DNA from: Bacteroidales bacterium
Lineage (GTDB): Bacteria > Bacteroidota > Bacteroidia > Bacteroidales > P3
DNA length: 64,000 nt
Direction of reading: 5' to 3'
NCBI GenBank assembly: GCA_016292015.1
Contig: JAEEZY010000020.1
Coordinates: 96,207 to 160,206, forward strand
The notes beneath the pieces were generated by a model. It worked only from the letters and a program-made list of their open reading frames with translations. It made no database searches and was not told where the DNA came from. Of this stretch, positions 26,713-35,277 are shown in pieces. Each line of letters starts with the position of its first letter. Within the stretch, counting starts at the first letter, position 1. The position numbers were made by a program, and so were the translations under genes.

Positions 26713-27996
26713 CTACTTTCCCATATAAACATCCAGCACCTTCAAATCCATCAGGTAGGTGTATTTGTTCTGCAGATAGTCGTTCAGCGCCGAGAGGAAG
26801 CGGTCTTGCTGCGTAAGCATGTCCACAGTGGTCACCGCGCCGTTCTCGTATTTCAGCCGGTAAACGTTGTAGTTGGCCTGATAGGCCTCCTTCATCTTCT
26901 GCGACGTGCGGTACTGGTTGCCCGCCTGTGCCGTCGCTATGTATTGCGACTCTATCGCCTTCCTCAGGTCATGTGCCGCCTGTTGGTTCTGTATTTCCGC
27001 CTGACGCAGGTTTATCTTGCTTTGTTTCACCTGCGTTATCGTGTTGCCGCGCAGTATGGGTATGTTCAGGTTCAACCCCACCGTTCCGCTGAAGTTGCCT
27101 CCGTTCACCATTGTGCCGCTCGTCTGGTCAAGCTGCGCACCGCCCATATAGTAGTTTGCGCCGCCGTTCAACCCCAGCGTTGGCGAGTACGCCGACTTCG
27201 CAATCTTCACGTTGTATTTCGCCATGTCCACGTTCATCCGGCTTATCTCTAGGTCAGGCATATTGGCTTCCGCCTGCCTTATCACCTCGTCCATCGAAAG
27301 CAGCTGCATCGCCTCTCCGTCGCCCATCTCCGTCACATCCACCGTCTGCCCGTTTTCCAGACACAGCAGGTTGCGCAGCTCCAGTCGGTTGTTGTCTATC
27401 GTCAGCCGGGTGATCTCGATTGAGCCAAGAGCACTCTGATAGTTGGCCTCCAGCAGCAGGTAGTCGCTCTCCAGCAACTTCCCCACGTTGTATTTCACCT
27501 CGCCCTCGTTCAGCTGCTCCTCGCTGGTTTTCAGCACTTCCTGCTGGTACGACAGGCGCTCCTCGTTCATCAGTATCGTCATGTATGCCTGGATTATCTG
27601 TCCCGCTATGCTGTTCTGGCTTTGCTTCACCTTCAGCTCGCTCTGTCGCAGCGAAAGCTTACTCTGCTGCAGCGTCCGCAGGTTCGCCAACCCGCTGAAC
27701 AGCGTCATGTTAGCGTTCACTCCTGCCGACGTGTTGAACGACGTGCCGCCACTTTGTATGTTCATGTTTTCGCCTGCCGAGGCGCTCATGCTCGGTGCGA
27801 AGTTCCATTTGGCGTTGCTCACGCTCGCCTTGGCCGACTCCTTGTTCAGCTCTGCCGTCTGCACCGTCAGGTTGTGCTCGTAGGCGTATCGCAGACACTC
27901 TTCCAGCGACATCCTCACCGTGTCCTGCGCCACGGCGGAATCCCACGCCATCAGCGTCAGCGCGAGCATTCCGATACCTATGTACTTTGTCCTCAT
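26713..27996 (-). CDS. TolC family outer membrane efflux protein
   Basis: A 427-residue protein from the start at 27996 (MRTKYIGIG), with signal peptide ending SAVAQ. Two internally homologous halves rich in heptads and Gln/Asn (SLEECLRYAYEHNLTVQTAELN; QAEANMPDLEISRMNVDMAKYNVKIAKSAYSPTLGLNGG) form the periplasmic tunnel; LNLNIPILRG is the characteristic outer strand motif of the second half. First gene of the tolC-macA-ATPase-permease operon. Its likely promoter is about 400 bp upstream (28396-28427), so the message would have a long leader with an 11-nt array and a G-rich tract. Confidence 0.94.
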   Translation of the reverse strand: MRTKYIGIGMLALTLMAWDSAVAQDTVRMSLEECLRYAYEHNLTVQTAELNKESAKASVSNAKWNFAPSMSASAGENMNIQSGGTSFNTSAGVNANMTLFSGLANLRTLQQSKLSLRQSELKVKQSQNSIAGQIIQAYMTILMNEERLSYQQEVLKTSEEQLNEGEVKYNVGKLLESDYLLLEANYQSALGSIEITRLTIDNNRLELRNLLCLENGQTVDVTEMGDGEAMQLLSMDEVIRQAEANMPDLEISRMNVDMAKYNVKIAKSAYSPTLGLNGGANYYMGGAQLDQTSGTMVNGGNFSGTVGLNLNIPILRGNTITQVKQSKINLRQAEIQNQQAAHDLRKAIESQYIATAQAGNQYRTSQKMKEAYQANYNVYRLKYENGAVTTVDMLTQQDRFLSALNDYLQNKYTYLMDLKVLDVYMGK

Positions 27997-28104
27997 TTTA
28001 AAAATTTTGGGGTGCAAAGTTACTACTTTTTTCTCTTTTTATGGTGCGTATCGGTGAAATTCAGAATAAGAACGGGAAAAACGAAACCAAACCAACCAAC
28101 CAAA

Positions 28105-28122
28105 CCCAACCCAACCCAACCC
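28105..28122 (-). other. Potential G-quadruplex in the tolC leader
   Basis: On the minus (sense) strand there are four GGG tracts with uniform TT loops (GGGTT repeated), continuing into GGTT repeats toward the gene (down to about 28085). The motif meets the usual four-tract, short-loop definition and lies about 110 nt before the start codon, downstream of the 11-nt array. Confidence 0.6.
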
Positions 28123-28130
28123 TTCGGTAG

Positions 28131-28251
28131 GAGAATACGTACAGGAGCCTAGGAAGTGCCTTATATGTGTCACGAACATACCTGCTATATAGTACGGAGA
28201 TGATACGTACCATATACGGCGTTCATACGTAGTAGATAGGTGGTTGATACG
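28131..28251 (-). repeat. Array 2 of degenerate 11-nt repeats (11 units)
   Basis: Read on the minus strand it starts CCCCTC then CGTATCAACCA, CCTATCTACTA, CGTATGAACGC, CGTATATGGTA, CGTATCATCTC and degrades toward TACGTATTCTC. The first full unit is identical to that of array 1 and both follow a CCCTC-type pentamer. It lies between a putative promoter (28396-28427) and the tolC start (27996), in the sense orientation. Confidence 0.85.
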
Positions 28252-28510
28252 GAGGGGAAATATTCAGTGTTCTGTCTGTCTGATTGTTACCGTTGGTGCT
28301 TAAACCCCATTCCAGCATGCTGTATTTTGTTTATGCAATATAATATGCTGGGTTTTATATTCTTGTGTGCAATACAGACATTCGGTTCAACTCTACAAAG
28401 ATACAAATTAATATCCGTCCTAGACAACTAAAAAAACGAAAAAAAACAGCATCTCTTATTCGGCACACTTTTTTCCCTTTTTTGCCGTTTTTATAGGTGT
28501 TTATCTAAAA
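28252..28510. other. Divergent promoter region between tolC and the TonB receptor gene
   Basis: AT-rich. It contains the first about 145 nt of the tolC leader and the putative minus promoter. Just after that promoter there is an eight-codon frame (MSVLHTRI, minus, from 28382). I find no good TAnnTTTG element for the plus-strand receptor gene. Confidence 0.5.
28396..28427 (-). promoter_or_regulatory. Promoter of array-bearing leader 2 (tolC operon)
   Basis: On the minus strand TTG (28427-28425) is followed after 21 bp by TATCTTTG (28403-28396). The segment ATTAATTTGTATCTTTGTA is the same as in the promoter at 15463-15493, followed by GAG instead of AAG. It is directed toward the tolC operon. 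Confidence 0.65.
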
Positions 28511-30970
28511 ATGATGCTTCTTAGGCGGCTTTTCTTTCTTTCGATATTTCTATTAATGCTTGACTGCGTGCATGGTCAGGCACGTGTGGAAGGTCGTGTT
28601 ACCGCCAGGGGCGCCGCTCTTGAGTCGGCCACCGTCAGGGCTCGGTGGCAAGGCGGCTCTGCCGCTGTCCGCACCGACCGCAAGGGCTTCTACTCGCTTA
28701 CGGTCGGCGCTAAAGACACCGTGTTTCTCAGCTTTTCGTTGATTGGCTATCGCGACACCACAGTCGCTCTGCTCCCTGTCGGCTCAACGTACTCGGTTCC
28801 TGATATGAATATGCGCGAACGGGCAACGATGCTTGAAGAGTTTAGCGTCACATCCGAATCATCGTCCAGAGGCAACTACACTCACATCAACCTCGCGGAT
28901 ATCGAGAATATCGCTGGCCCGAACGAAGGGGTGGAGAGCGTGTTGAAAACTTTGCCCGACGTGGCCTCCAACAACGAACTCTCGTCGCAATACTCTGTCC
29001 GCGGCGGCTCTTTCGATGAAAACCTGGTGTATATCAACGACGTGGAGGTGTTCCGCCCCCAACTGGTTCACAGTGGCCAGCAGGAGGGCATGAGCATCAT
29101 CAACGCCGACATGGTTGACCACCTAAACTTTTCGCCCGGCGGCTTCGAGGCTCTCTATGGCGACAAGATGTCGTCGGTCCTTGACATCAAATACAAACGC
29201 CCTTCCGAATTCCATGCAAAACTCTCTGGCTCCTTCTTGGGTGGCTCGGCATGGGCTCAGGGTACAATAAAAAACTTCTGGTACAATCTGGGGTTCCGCT
29301 ACCACAGCAACCGCTATCTCTTCGGCTCGCTCGACACCAAAGGCCACTATACCACCGCCTATACCGACCTGCAGGCACTGTTGGGCTACACCGTGAACGA
29401 CAAGGTTGACCTCTCGTTGCTTGCTGTCTGGACACGCAACCGCTACGGTCTTATCCCTGAAAGTCAGACCACCACCTTCGGCAACTTCATGCACTCTCTC
29501 GAGCTGGACATATATTTCGACGGCCAGGAAACCGACAAATACTCAACGCTTCTCGGCAGCTTCTCGGTTGACTACCACCCCAACGACAACTTCAACCTGA
29601 AATGGATAACATCGGTGCAAAGCAACGATGAAGCTGAACTGTATGACATTCAAGACCAATACTGGCTCTACGAGCTCGCTCTCGGTTCGCAGATGGGGCA
29701 AGTGGACAAGTTCGACCGCGGCGTGGGCACATTCCTCGAACATGCGCGCAACTACCTTCGAACGGGCATCTACAGCACCGAAGTGCGTGGAACTCACTAT
29801 GCCAAGCTGGGCAACTGGCGCTGGGGTGTGAAGGCGCAGTTCGAATCGACTGATGACCGCGTCAACGAATGGAAGTGGGTCGATTCTGCCGGTTTCTCCA
29901 TGCCTACCTCCTACGAAACTCCGGGCGACAGCCTCAACCAACCCTACAATCCGATATTGCAGTTCTACAGCAAAGCTCACAACAACGTTTACACACTCAG
30001 AACCACCGCATTCCTGCAGCGCGACTTCAGCTGGATAACCAAACGGGGCACCGAACTGCAGTTTGTCGTCGGCACCCGTTTCCACTTCTATCACATGTGG
30101 ATTTCATCAGACGCTCTTAACAACACAAGCAATCAGATATTAGCCTCTCCCAGGGTGAGTTTCGCCTTCAAGCCTAACATCAAAACCGACCTGCGGTTCC
30201 GCACCACCGCCGGTGTCTATCAGCAGGCTCCCTTCTACCGCGAGATGCGCCGCACCGACGGCTCGCTCAATCCCAACGTCCATGCTCAGCGTTCGTATCA
30301 GATTGTGGAGTCTATCGACTGGAACTTTAAGCTGTTCAAAAAGCCCTTCCGCTTGACTACCGACTTCTATGCCAAATATGTGGACAACCTTATTCCTTAC
30401 AGTATCGACAATCTGCGCGTACGCTACACCACCGACAACAACGCCGAGGGCTATGCCGTGGGTATGAGCATGAGGTTGAACGGTGAGTTTGTTGAAGGTC
30501 TCGAGTCGTGGGCCAGCATATCGCTGATGCAGACGCGTGAGAACATCAAAGGCGACGGCTACGGATGGCAACCCCGCCCCACCGACCAGATATTCTCCTT
30601 CAAGACCTTCTTGCAGGATTATATACCCAAGATACCCTGGTGGCGCATGAGTCTCAGTCTCATAGTCGGTACGGGCCTCCCCGTAACCTTCCCCTATCAA
30701 ACCGACCGTAGCGCTGACTTCCGCCTGCCTACCTACTTCCGTGTCGACTGGGGCAACTCTGTCCAGCTTTCGCGTTTCAAGAAACTGGCCAACACCAAGT
30801 TCTTCCGTGTCGTTGACGACGTGATGATTGGAGTCGATGTCTTCAACCTTTTCAACTACCACAACGTCGTCTCTTATCTCTGGGTCGCCGACTATGAGAA
30901 TATATATTATCCCGTGCCAAACTATCTTACAGCACGCCAGTTCAACGTGAAAGTGACGATAACATTCTGA
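28511..30970 (+). CDS. TonB-dependent receptor with carboxypeptidase-regulatory-like N-terminal domain
   Basis: An 819-residue outer membrane transporter. Signal peptide ends near CVHGQ; a CarboxypepD_reg-like domain follows (VEGRVTARGAALESATV, FLSFSLIGYRDTTVAL), then a plug domain (GVESVLKTLPDVASNNELSSQYSVRGGSFDENLVYINDVEVFRPQ) and a 22-strand-type barrel ending FNVKVTITF. The plug motif QYSVRGGSFDENLVYINDVEV is strongly conserved in Bacteroidota. No SusD gene follows, so it is not a classic SusCD pair; it is coupled (2 bp) to an M16-like peptidase gene. The ligand is unknown. Confidence 0.92.
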   Translation: MMLLRRLFFLSIFLLMLDCVHGQARVEGRVTARGAALESATVRARWQGGSAAVRTDRKGFYSLTVGAKDTVFLSFSLIGYRDTTVALLPVGSTYSVPDMNMRERATMLEEFSVTSESSSRGNYTHINLADIENIAGPNEGVESVLKTLPDVASNNELSSQYSVRGGSFDENLVYINDVEVFRPQLVHSGQQEGMSIINADMVDHLNFSPGGFEALYGDKMSSVLDIKYKRPSEFHAKLSGSFLGGSAWAQGTIKNFWYNLGFRYHSNRYLFGSLDTKGHYTTAYTDLQALLGYTVNDKVDLSLLAVWTRNRYGLIPESQTTTFGNFMHSLELDIYFDGQETDKYSTLLGSFSVDYHPNDNFNLKWITSVQSNDEAELYDIQDQYWLYELALGSQMGQVDKFDRGVGTFLEHARNYLRTGIYSTEVRGTHYAKLGNWRWGVKAQFESTDDRVNEWKWVDSAGFSMPTSYETPGDSLNQPYNPILQFYSKAHNNVYTLRTTAFLQRDFSWITKRGTELQFVVGTRFHFYHMWISSDALNNTSNQILASPRVSFAFKPNIKTDLRFRTTAGVYQQAPFYREMRRTDGSLNPNVHAQRSYQIVESIDWNFKLFKKPFRLTTDFYAKYVDNLIPYSIDNLRVRYTTDNNAEGYAVGMSMRLNGEFVEGLESWASISLMQTRENIKGDGYGWQPRPTDQIFSFKTFLQDYIPKIPWWRMSLSLIVGTGLPVTFPYQTDRSADFRLPTYFRVDWGNSVQLSRFKKLANTKFFRVVDDVMIGVDVFNLFNYHNVVSYLWVADYENIYYPVPNYLTARQFNVKVTITF

Positions 30971-30972
30971 AC

Positions 30973-32241
30973 ATGCTCGACATCCGATTACTACCATCCG
31001 ACGACGACTTGAAGGCCCTTGTGCCTCAGCGTGTCTCCCTCTCCAACGGCAATCCTCTCTATCTTTTCCATTCCAATTCGGTTGACATATTGAAGTTGGA
31101 CTTCATCTTCAACGCCGGCGGCGCCTACCAGCCCAAGATGCTCTGTGCCGGTGCTGTCAGGGATATGTTGCTCGAGGCCTCCGAAAGAAACCCTTCTCAA
31201 AAGGTGGCAGAGGTGTTTGACCGGCTGGGGGTGGCTATTGATCGTCAAGCCACCGCCTCGACGGTGAAACTGTCGGTTTATGTTTTGAAAAAATATGCGG
31301 CAGAGGTGTATCCCCTATTGGGCGACCTGCTCTCTCATCCTTTCTTCGGTCAGAATGAGTTTGATGTCTTGATGGCCAAACGTCGGCAGTCGCTGCTTAG
31401 CGGTGAACTGAAGACTGCTGTCGTCGCACGAAACCTCTTCTACGAGGCTGTATATGGAAATACTCACCCAGAGGGTTTCTATGCAAAACCCGACGATGTA
31501 CAGAAGCTGACACTGGACGATGTGCGTGGCTATGCCGGTGAGCGATTTCAGCTTGCCGACGCCACATTGGTTCTAGCCGGCAACTACGACGACGAAACAC
31601 TTCAGTTGATTGACCAATGCTTCTCTTCTTCTACGCACGGCGCTCGCCTTCCAGTTTATTCTGGCGACCAGCCGATTGCCCCGTCGCTCAACCATAGAAT
31701 CCGTCAATCCGTGCCGTCGAGCGTGCAAAGCACCGTGAGAGTCGGTTCGTTGCTGTCCATGTCTTGGGACAACCCTGACTACACCTATTTCATGATATTA
31801 AACACTGTGCTCGGCGGCTATTTCGGATCTCGGCTTATGACCAACATACGTGAAGAAAAGGGCTACACCTATGGCATCTACTCAATGTCCAACATGGTGC
31901 GCGGCAGCAGCGTGTTCTATATAACAACCGACGTCGCATCCGAATATGCCGAACCTGCCTTGAACGAGATTTATAAAGAATTGTCCAAATTGTGCAATGA
32001 AACCGTCTTCGACGATGAACTGAGTCTTGTCTGCAACTATATGGCTGGCGACTTTCTCCGCTCCATCGATGGCATTTTCGAACGCTCCGAACGCTTCTAC
32101 AATATGCTCGACGTCCAGATCGACGAGCGGTTCACTGCAAATTTCTTCAACGCCTTAAAGACCGTCACACCCGAAAAGCTGAAATCCCTCGCTGCCCAAA
32201 TCTTCGACAGTAGTGAACTGTACGAGGTGGTGGTGGGGTAG
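30973..32241 (+). CDS. M16 (insulinase) family protein lacking the zinc-binding HxxEH motif
   Basis: A 422-residue two-domain M16 fold without signal peptide. Where active members have HxxEH after the first strand, this protein has AVRDM (segment CAGAVRDMLLEAS), so the metal site is gone. The C-terminal domain keeps the partner signature GYFGSRLMTNIREEKGYTYGIYS with the R/Y pair. Such proteins act as non-catalytic subunits alongside an active M16 subunit; none is adjacent in this window. Coupled to the upstream TonB receptor gene by a 2-bp gap. Confidence 0.85.
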   Translation: MLDIRLLPSDDDLKALVPQRVSLSNGNPLYLFHSNSVDILKLDFIFNAGGAYQPKMLCAGAVRDMLLEASERNPSQKVAEVFDRLGVAIDRQATASTVKLSVYVLKKYAAEVYPLLGDLLSHPFFGQNEFDVLMAKRRQSLLSGELKTAVVARNLFYEAVYGNTHPEGFYAKPDDVQKLTLDDVRGYAGERFQLADATLVLAGNYDDETLQLIDQCFSSSTHGARLPVYSGDQPIAPSLNHRIRQSVPSSVQSTVRVGSLLSMSWDNPDYTYFMILNTVLGGYFGSRLMTNIREEKGYTYGIYSMSNMVRGSSVFYITTDVASEYAEPALNEIYKELSKLCNETVFDDELSLVCNYMAGDFLRSIDGIFERSERFYNMLDVQIDERFTANFFNALKTVTPEKLKSLAAQIFDSSELYEVVVG

Positions 32242-32269
32242 TATGATGTAAAAGTGGTATTATAAAGTA

Positions 32270-32300
32270 AGAGGCGACCCAACGGGCCGCCTCTATCTTT
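32270..32300. terminator. Bidirectional terminator hairpin between converging genes
   Basis: AGAGGCGACCC, loop AAC, then GGGCCGCCTCT, a nearly perfect stem, followed on the plus strand by a short T-rich stretch. It serves the M16-like gene and faces the end of the decarboxylase operon. Confidence 0.7.
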
Positions 32301-32317
32301 AGCGTTTCTCTTCAAAA

Positions 32318-33487
32318 TTAGTGCAGGAATGCCAGCAGGATACCTGCAGCCACTGCCGAACCCACAACACCGGCCACATTGGGACCCATTGCGTGCTGCA
32401 GCAGGTAGTTGGTCTTGTCGTACTCCAATCCCACGTTGTTGGACACGCGGGCGGCATCGGGCACGGCGCTCACGCCGGAGTTACCGATAAGCGGGTTGAT
32501 CTTGTTCCCTTCTTTCAGGAAGAGGTTGAAGAACTTCACGAAAAGGACTCCCGTGAAGGTGGCCACGATGAACGATCCGGCTCCAAGGGCGAAGATGAGC
32601 ACCGACTTGCCCGTGAGGAATGTGGTCGCTTGTGTCGAGGCTCCCACCGTGATACCGATAAGCAGTGTGCACATATTCACGATGGCGTTGCTCGCCACGT
32701 CGCTCAAACGTTTGGTCACGCCGCTCTCTTTAAGCAGGTTGCCGAAGAAAAGCATACCCAGCAGCGGAAGACCCGAAGGCACGATGAAAGCGCAGAACAA
32801 GAGACCGAGAATTGGGAAAGTGATCTTCTCCAGTTTTGACACCTGACGCGGCGGTTTCATACGAATCACACGCTCTTTCTTGGTGGTGCAGAGTCGCATG
32901 ATGGGCGGCTGAATCACAGGCACCAAGGCCATGTATGAATAAGCCGACACAGCAATGGCACCCATCAGGTCGGGAGCCAGCTGCGAGCTCAGGAAGATGG
33001 CGGTAGGACCGTCGGCTCCGCCGATGATGCCGATGGCACCAGCCTCGTTGGGAAGGAATCCCAATGCGAGGGCTCCCATATAGGCGGCGAAGATACCGAA
33101 CTGGGCGGCTGCTCCAATCAAGAACAGTTTCGGATTCGAGAGCAGTGCCGAGAAGTCGGTCATGGCTCCGATTCCAAGGAAGATAAGCGGTGGATACCAG
33201 CCGTTCTGCACTCCGTGATACAGGATGTTCAGCACTGACCCCGTCTCATATATACCGATTTTCAATCCGGGGTAGAACGGAATGTTTCCTATCAGCATGC
33301 CGAATCCGATAGGAACAAGGAGCAGGGGCTCAAACTCCTTCTTGATGCCGAGGAAGATGAACACCAGTCCTATGACTATCATTGCGATGTGGCCCCATGT
33401 GACATTGGCAAAACCAGTGTACTGCAGGAACTGCAGAAGCTGGGTTGACATAAAATCCATGAAACCACCTGTTGCTAAAGTTATCAT
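32318..33487 (-). CDS. mmdB: Sodium ion-translocating decarboxylase subunit beta (methylmalonyl-CoA/oxaloacetate type)
   Basis: A 389-residue polytopic membrane protein of the OadB/MmdB/GcdB family, which decarboxylates carboxybiotin and exports Na+. Conserved signatures include IGGADGPTAIFLSSQLAPDLMG (Asp essential for Na+ binding in the family), SAYSYMALVPVIQPPIM and GNSGVSAVPDAARVSNNVG near the C-terminus. Last gene of the operon that also encodes epimerase, carboxyltransferase, gamma and biotin carrier subunits, so methylmalonyl-CoA is the likely substrate. Confidence 0.95.
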   Translation of the reverse strand: MITLATGGFMDFMSTQLLQFLQYTGFANVTWGHIAMIVIGLVFIFLGIKKEFEPLLLVPIGFGMLIGNIPFYPGLKIGIYETGSVLNILYHGVQNGWYPPLIFLGIGAMTDFSALLSNPKLFLIGAAAQFGIFAAYMGALALGFLPNEAGAIGIIGGADGPTAIFLSSQLAPDLMGAIAVSAYSYMALVPVIQPPIMRLCTTKKERVIRMKPPRQVSKLEKITFPILGLLFCAFIVPSGLPLLGMLFFGNLLKESGVTKRLSDVASNAIVNMCTLLIGITVGASTQATTFLTGKSVLIFALGAGSFIVATFTGVLFVKFFNLFLKEGNKINPLIGNSGVSAVPDAARVSNNVGLEYDKTNYLLQHAMGPNVAGVVGSAVAAGILLAFLH

Positions 33488-33556
33488 CTTTAATTATTTT
33501 TGAATTTAGATTTTCGAAATTTGAATAATGATTAGTGAATTGGCGATAGAAATGTA

Positions 33557-33591
33557 ACTTGAAACTAAAAACTTGAAACTAAAAACACCAA
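33557..33591. repeat. Heptameric tract upstream of the beta-subunit gene
   Basis: Five 7-nt units (ACTTGAA, ACTAAAA, ACTTGAA, ACTAAAA, ACACCAA) lie in the spacer between the biotin carrier and beta-subunit genes; same family as at 9791 and 43752. Confidence 0.65.
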
Positions 33592-33606
33592 TTCATAATT
33601 AACAAT

Positions 33607-34029
33607 TTATCCAATCACAACCAGCACGTCTCCCTCAAGCACACTGTCGCCTTTGCGGCATTTCACCTCTGTTACCGTTCCAGCAACGTCGCACTCGATG
33701 TTGTTCTCCATCTTCATGGCTTCGAGCAGCACCACACGCTGACCGGCGTTGACCTTGTCACCCACGTTGACGAACACGTCGAGGATGGTTCCGGGTAGGG
33801 GGGTGGTGACTTTCGTTCCGGCTCCGCCTGCTGCAGGAGCAGGGGCTGCTGCCGGTGCGGCTGCGGCTTTCGGAGCGGGACGCTTCACTGCCGGTTTCTG
33901 CTTCACCTCTGCGTCAACGGTCACGTTGTACGGTGTGCCGTTTACATTCAGTTTTATTTCCTGGCCTTCCACTTCGTTGATGTCAACATTGTAGTCGGTG
34001 CCGTTTATTTTGAATTTGAAATTTTTCAT
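33607..34029 (-). CDS. Biotin carrier protein of the methylmalonyl-CoA decarboxylase
   Basis: A 140-residue biotin/lipoyl attachment protein. It has an N-terminal beta segment (FKINGTDYNVDINEVEGQ), an Ala/Pro-rich flexible linker at about 50-70 (APKAAAAPAAAPAPA), and a biotinyl domain with EAMKMEN, the biotinylated Lys being residue 106. It carries CO2 from the carboxyltransferase (alpha) to the membrane beta subunit. Confidence 0.94.
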   Translation of the reverse strand: MKNFKFKINGTDYNVDINEVEGQEIKLNVNGTPYNVTVDAEVKQKPAVKRPAPKAAAAPAAAPAPAAGGAGTKVTTPLPGTILDVFVNVGDKVNAGQRVVLLEAMKMENNIECDVAGTVTEVKCRKGDSVLEGDVLVVIG

Positions 34030-34067
34030 TGCTGTTTATTTGATTACTTATTGTTTGACGGTGTTTT

Positions 34068-34083
34068 CGCCCTGTGCGGGCAC
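34068..34083 (-). promoter_or_regulatory. Post-stop hairpin element, copy 1
   Basis: On the sense strand GTGCCCGCACAGGGCG (stem GCCC/GGGC) begins 15 nt after the OadG-like stop codon. Identical 16-mers lie at 35734-35749 and, on the plus strand, 43125-43140, with a variant at 37412-37427. All four are in sense and just after a stop codon. Confidence 0.6.
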
Positions 34084-34098
34084 ACACCTGACCGCTAA

Positions 34099-35184
34099 CT
34101 ACTTTTTAATGAAATATTGGTTCATGTTGAAGCGCTTGTCGTTCCATGGTGTCCAGGCGCGTTCCACGTTCTGGATGGTTATCACCATGTCTTCGTCGTC
34201 GTGCAGCTCCTCGTTGTAGAGGTAGATGGCTGTCGCGATGGCGGCATACACGTCGCCGTCAACCGACTGCTGGCTGCTGACTGCCGCTGGCTGCTGACCG
34301 CTGACCGCAGGCTCCTTCTTGGCTTCGTCCTTCTTCTTGCGTTTCTCGTTCCAGTTGCGTATGGCCGAACCATATCCCAACATGATGAGGCAGACCGAGA
34401 TGAGGGCGATGAACACAACCGAGACGGCAACCACCGTCAATCCCACACCGTAGGGGTCGGAGGCTGCGATAACCTCTGACTGCTTCTTCTTGTGGTAGTT
34501 GTATGGCTCGCCTTTGAATGACAGTTCTTCCGGGAAGTTCGTCATGTCGAGTATCGCAATGCTGTATCCCAGCGGGTTCGTTCCTACCACTGTCATCTCT
34601 TTGGCCATCGGGTTGATGTCGAATGCGTAGGCGTTGAAGTGCAATCCGAAATACGACTTCTCTTTGCCGAAGGCATAGTTCAGTTTCGCCACGTGTGCCC
34701 CCTCCTCCAACGGCTCGGGCTCCATCGACAGAATGCCGATGTGCGCGCTGTCTTTGGCCGATGATGCCAGATAGATAATTTTGTCCTCCATCACCCAAAC
34801 CGAACGTGGCCGATGGATGTTCTTCAGGTCGTGACGTTTGTAGAGACTGTCGGTCACGTGACGTCCCACTAACCTCATGCTTCCGTCTTCCTCGCGCACC
34901 ACCAGGTCTATCGCACAGTCGGTGCTGTCTATGACCACATAGGCCTGCATCTCGGGAATGAAGCATATTTTATTTGACTGGAATGTGACGGGTTGTGCTT
35001 TCTTGCACATTCCTTGTTGGTGCATTCCGCACTCGGGTGGCATGTTGCCGTTCTCCGCTGGCACCGCTTGCTCTGTGCCCTGCTTGGGAGGCATGGGCTT
35101 TTTGTGCGGCTTGGCCGACAGTCCGCCAGCGAACAACGCTACACAAAGGGTGCCGATTGTTAGTAATTTATATAACTTGCTCAT
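34099..35184 (-). CDS. OadG-like gamma subunit with large N-terminal extracytoplasmic domain
   Basis: A 361-residue protein with a signal peptide (MSKLYKLLTIGTLCVALFAGGLSA), a basic/Cys-Met-rich linker (PPECGMHQQGMCKK), an about 150-residue beta-rich domain, then one transmembrane helix at about residues 243-268 (LTVVAVSVVFIALISVCLIMLGYGSAI) and a cytoplasmic tail (about 95 residues) with ATAIYLYNEELHDDEDMVITI. The helix and tail correspond to OadG, which assembles alpha with beta. The N-terminal extension is an addition to the small enterobacterial OadG. The role of the extension is unknown. Confidence 0.82.
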   Translation of the reverse strand: MSKLYKLLTIGTLCVALFAGGLSAKPHKKPMPPKQGTEQAVPAENGNMPPECGMHQQGMCKKAQPVTFQSNKICFIPEMQAYVVIDSTDCAIDLVVREEDGSMRLVGRHVTDSLYKRHDLKNIHRPRSVWVMEDKIIYLASSAKDSAHIGILSMEPEPLEEGAHVAKLNYAFGKEKSYFGLHFNAYAFDINPMAKEMTVVGTNPLGYSIAILDMTNFPEELSFKGEPYNYHKKKQSEVIAASDPYGVGLTVVAVSVVFIALISVCLIMLGYGSAIRNWNEKRKKKDEAKKEPAVSGQQPAAVSSQQSVDGDVYAAIATAIYLYNEELHDDEDMVITIQNVERAWTPWNDKRFNMNQYFIKK

Positions 35185-35277
35185 GTTTCGAATTGTAAAA
35201 TCAGTTGAAAAAGTTTTGACCGAAAGAAAGGGTAGGGGGAGGTGGAAAGTCCACCTCCCGCTACCTTTGGCAACTAC

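Noticed and set aside
28511..32241. SusCD-type polysaccharide utilisation locus
   Set aside because: The TonB receptor lacks a SusD partner and no glycan enzymes are adjacent.
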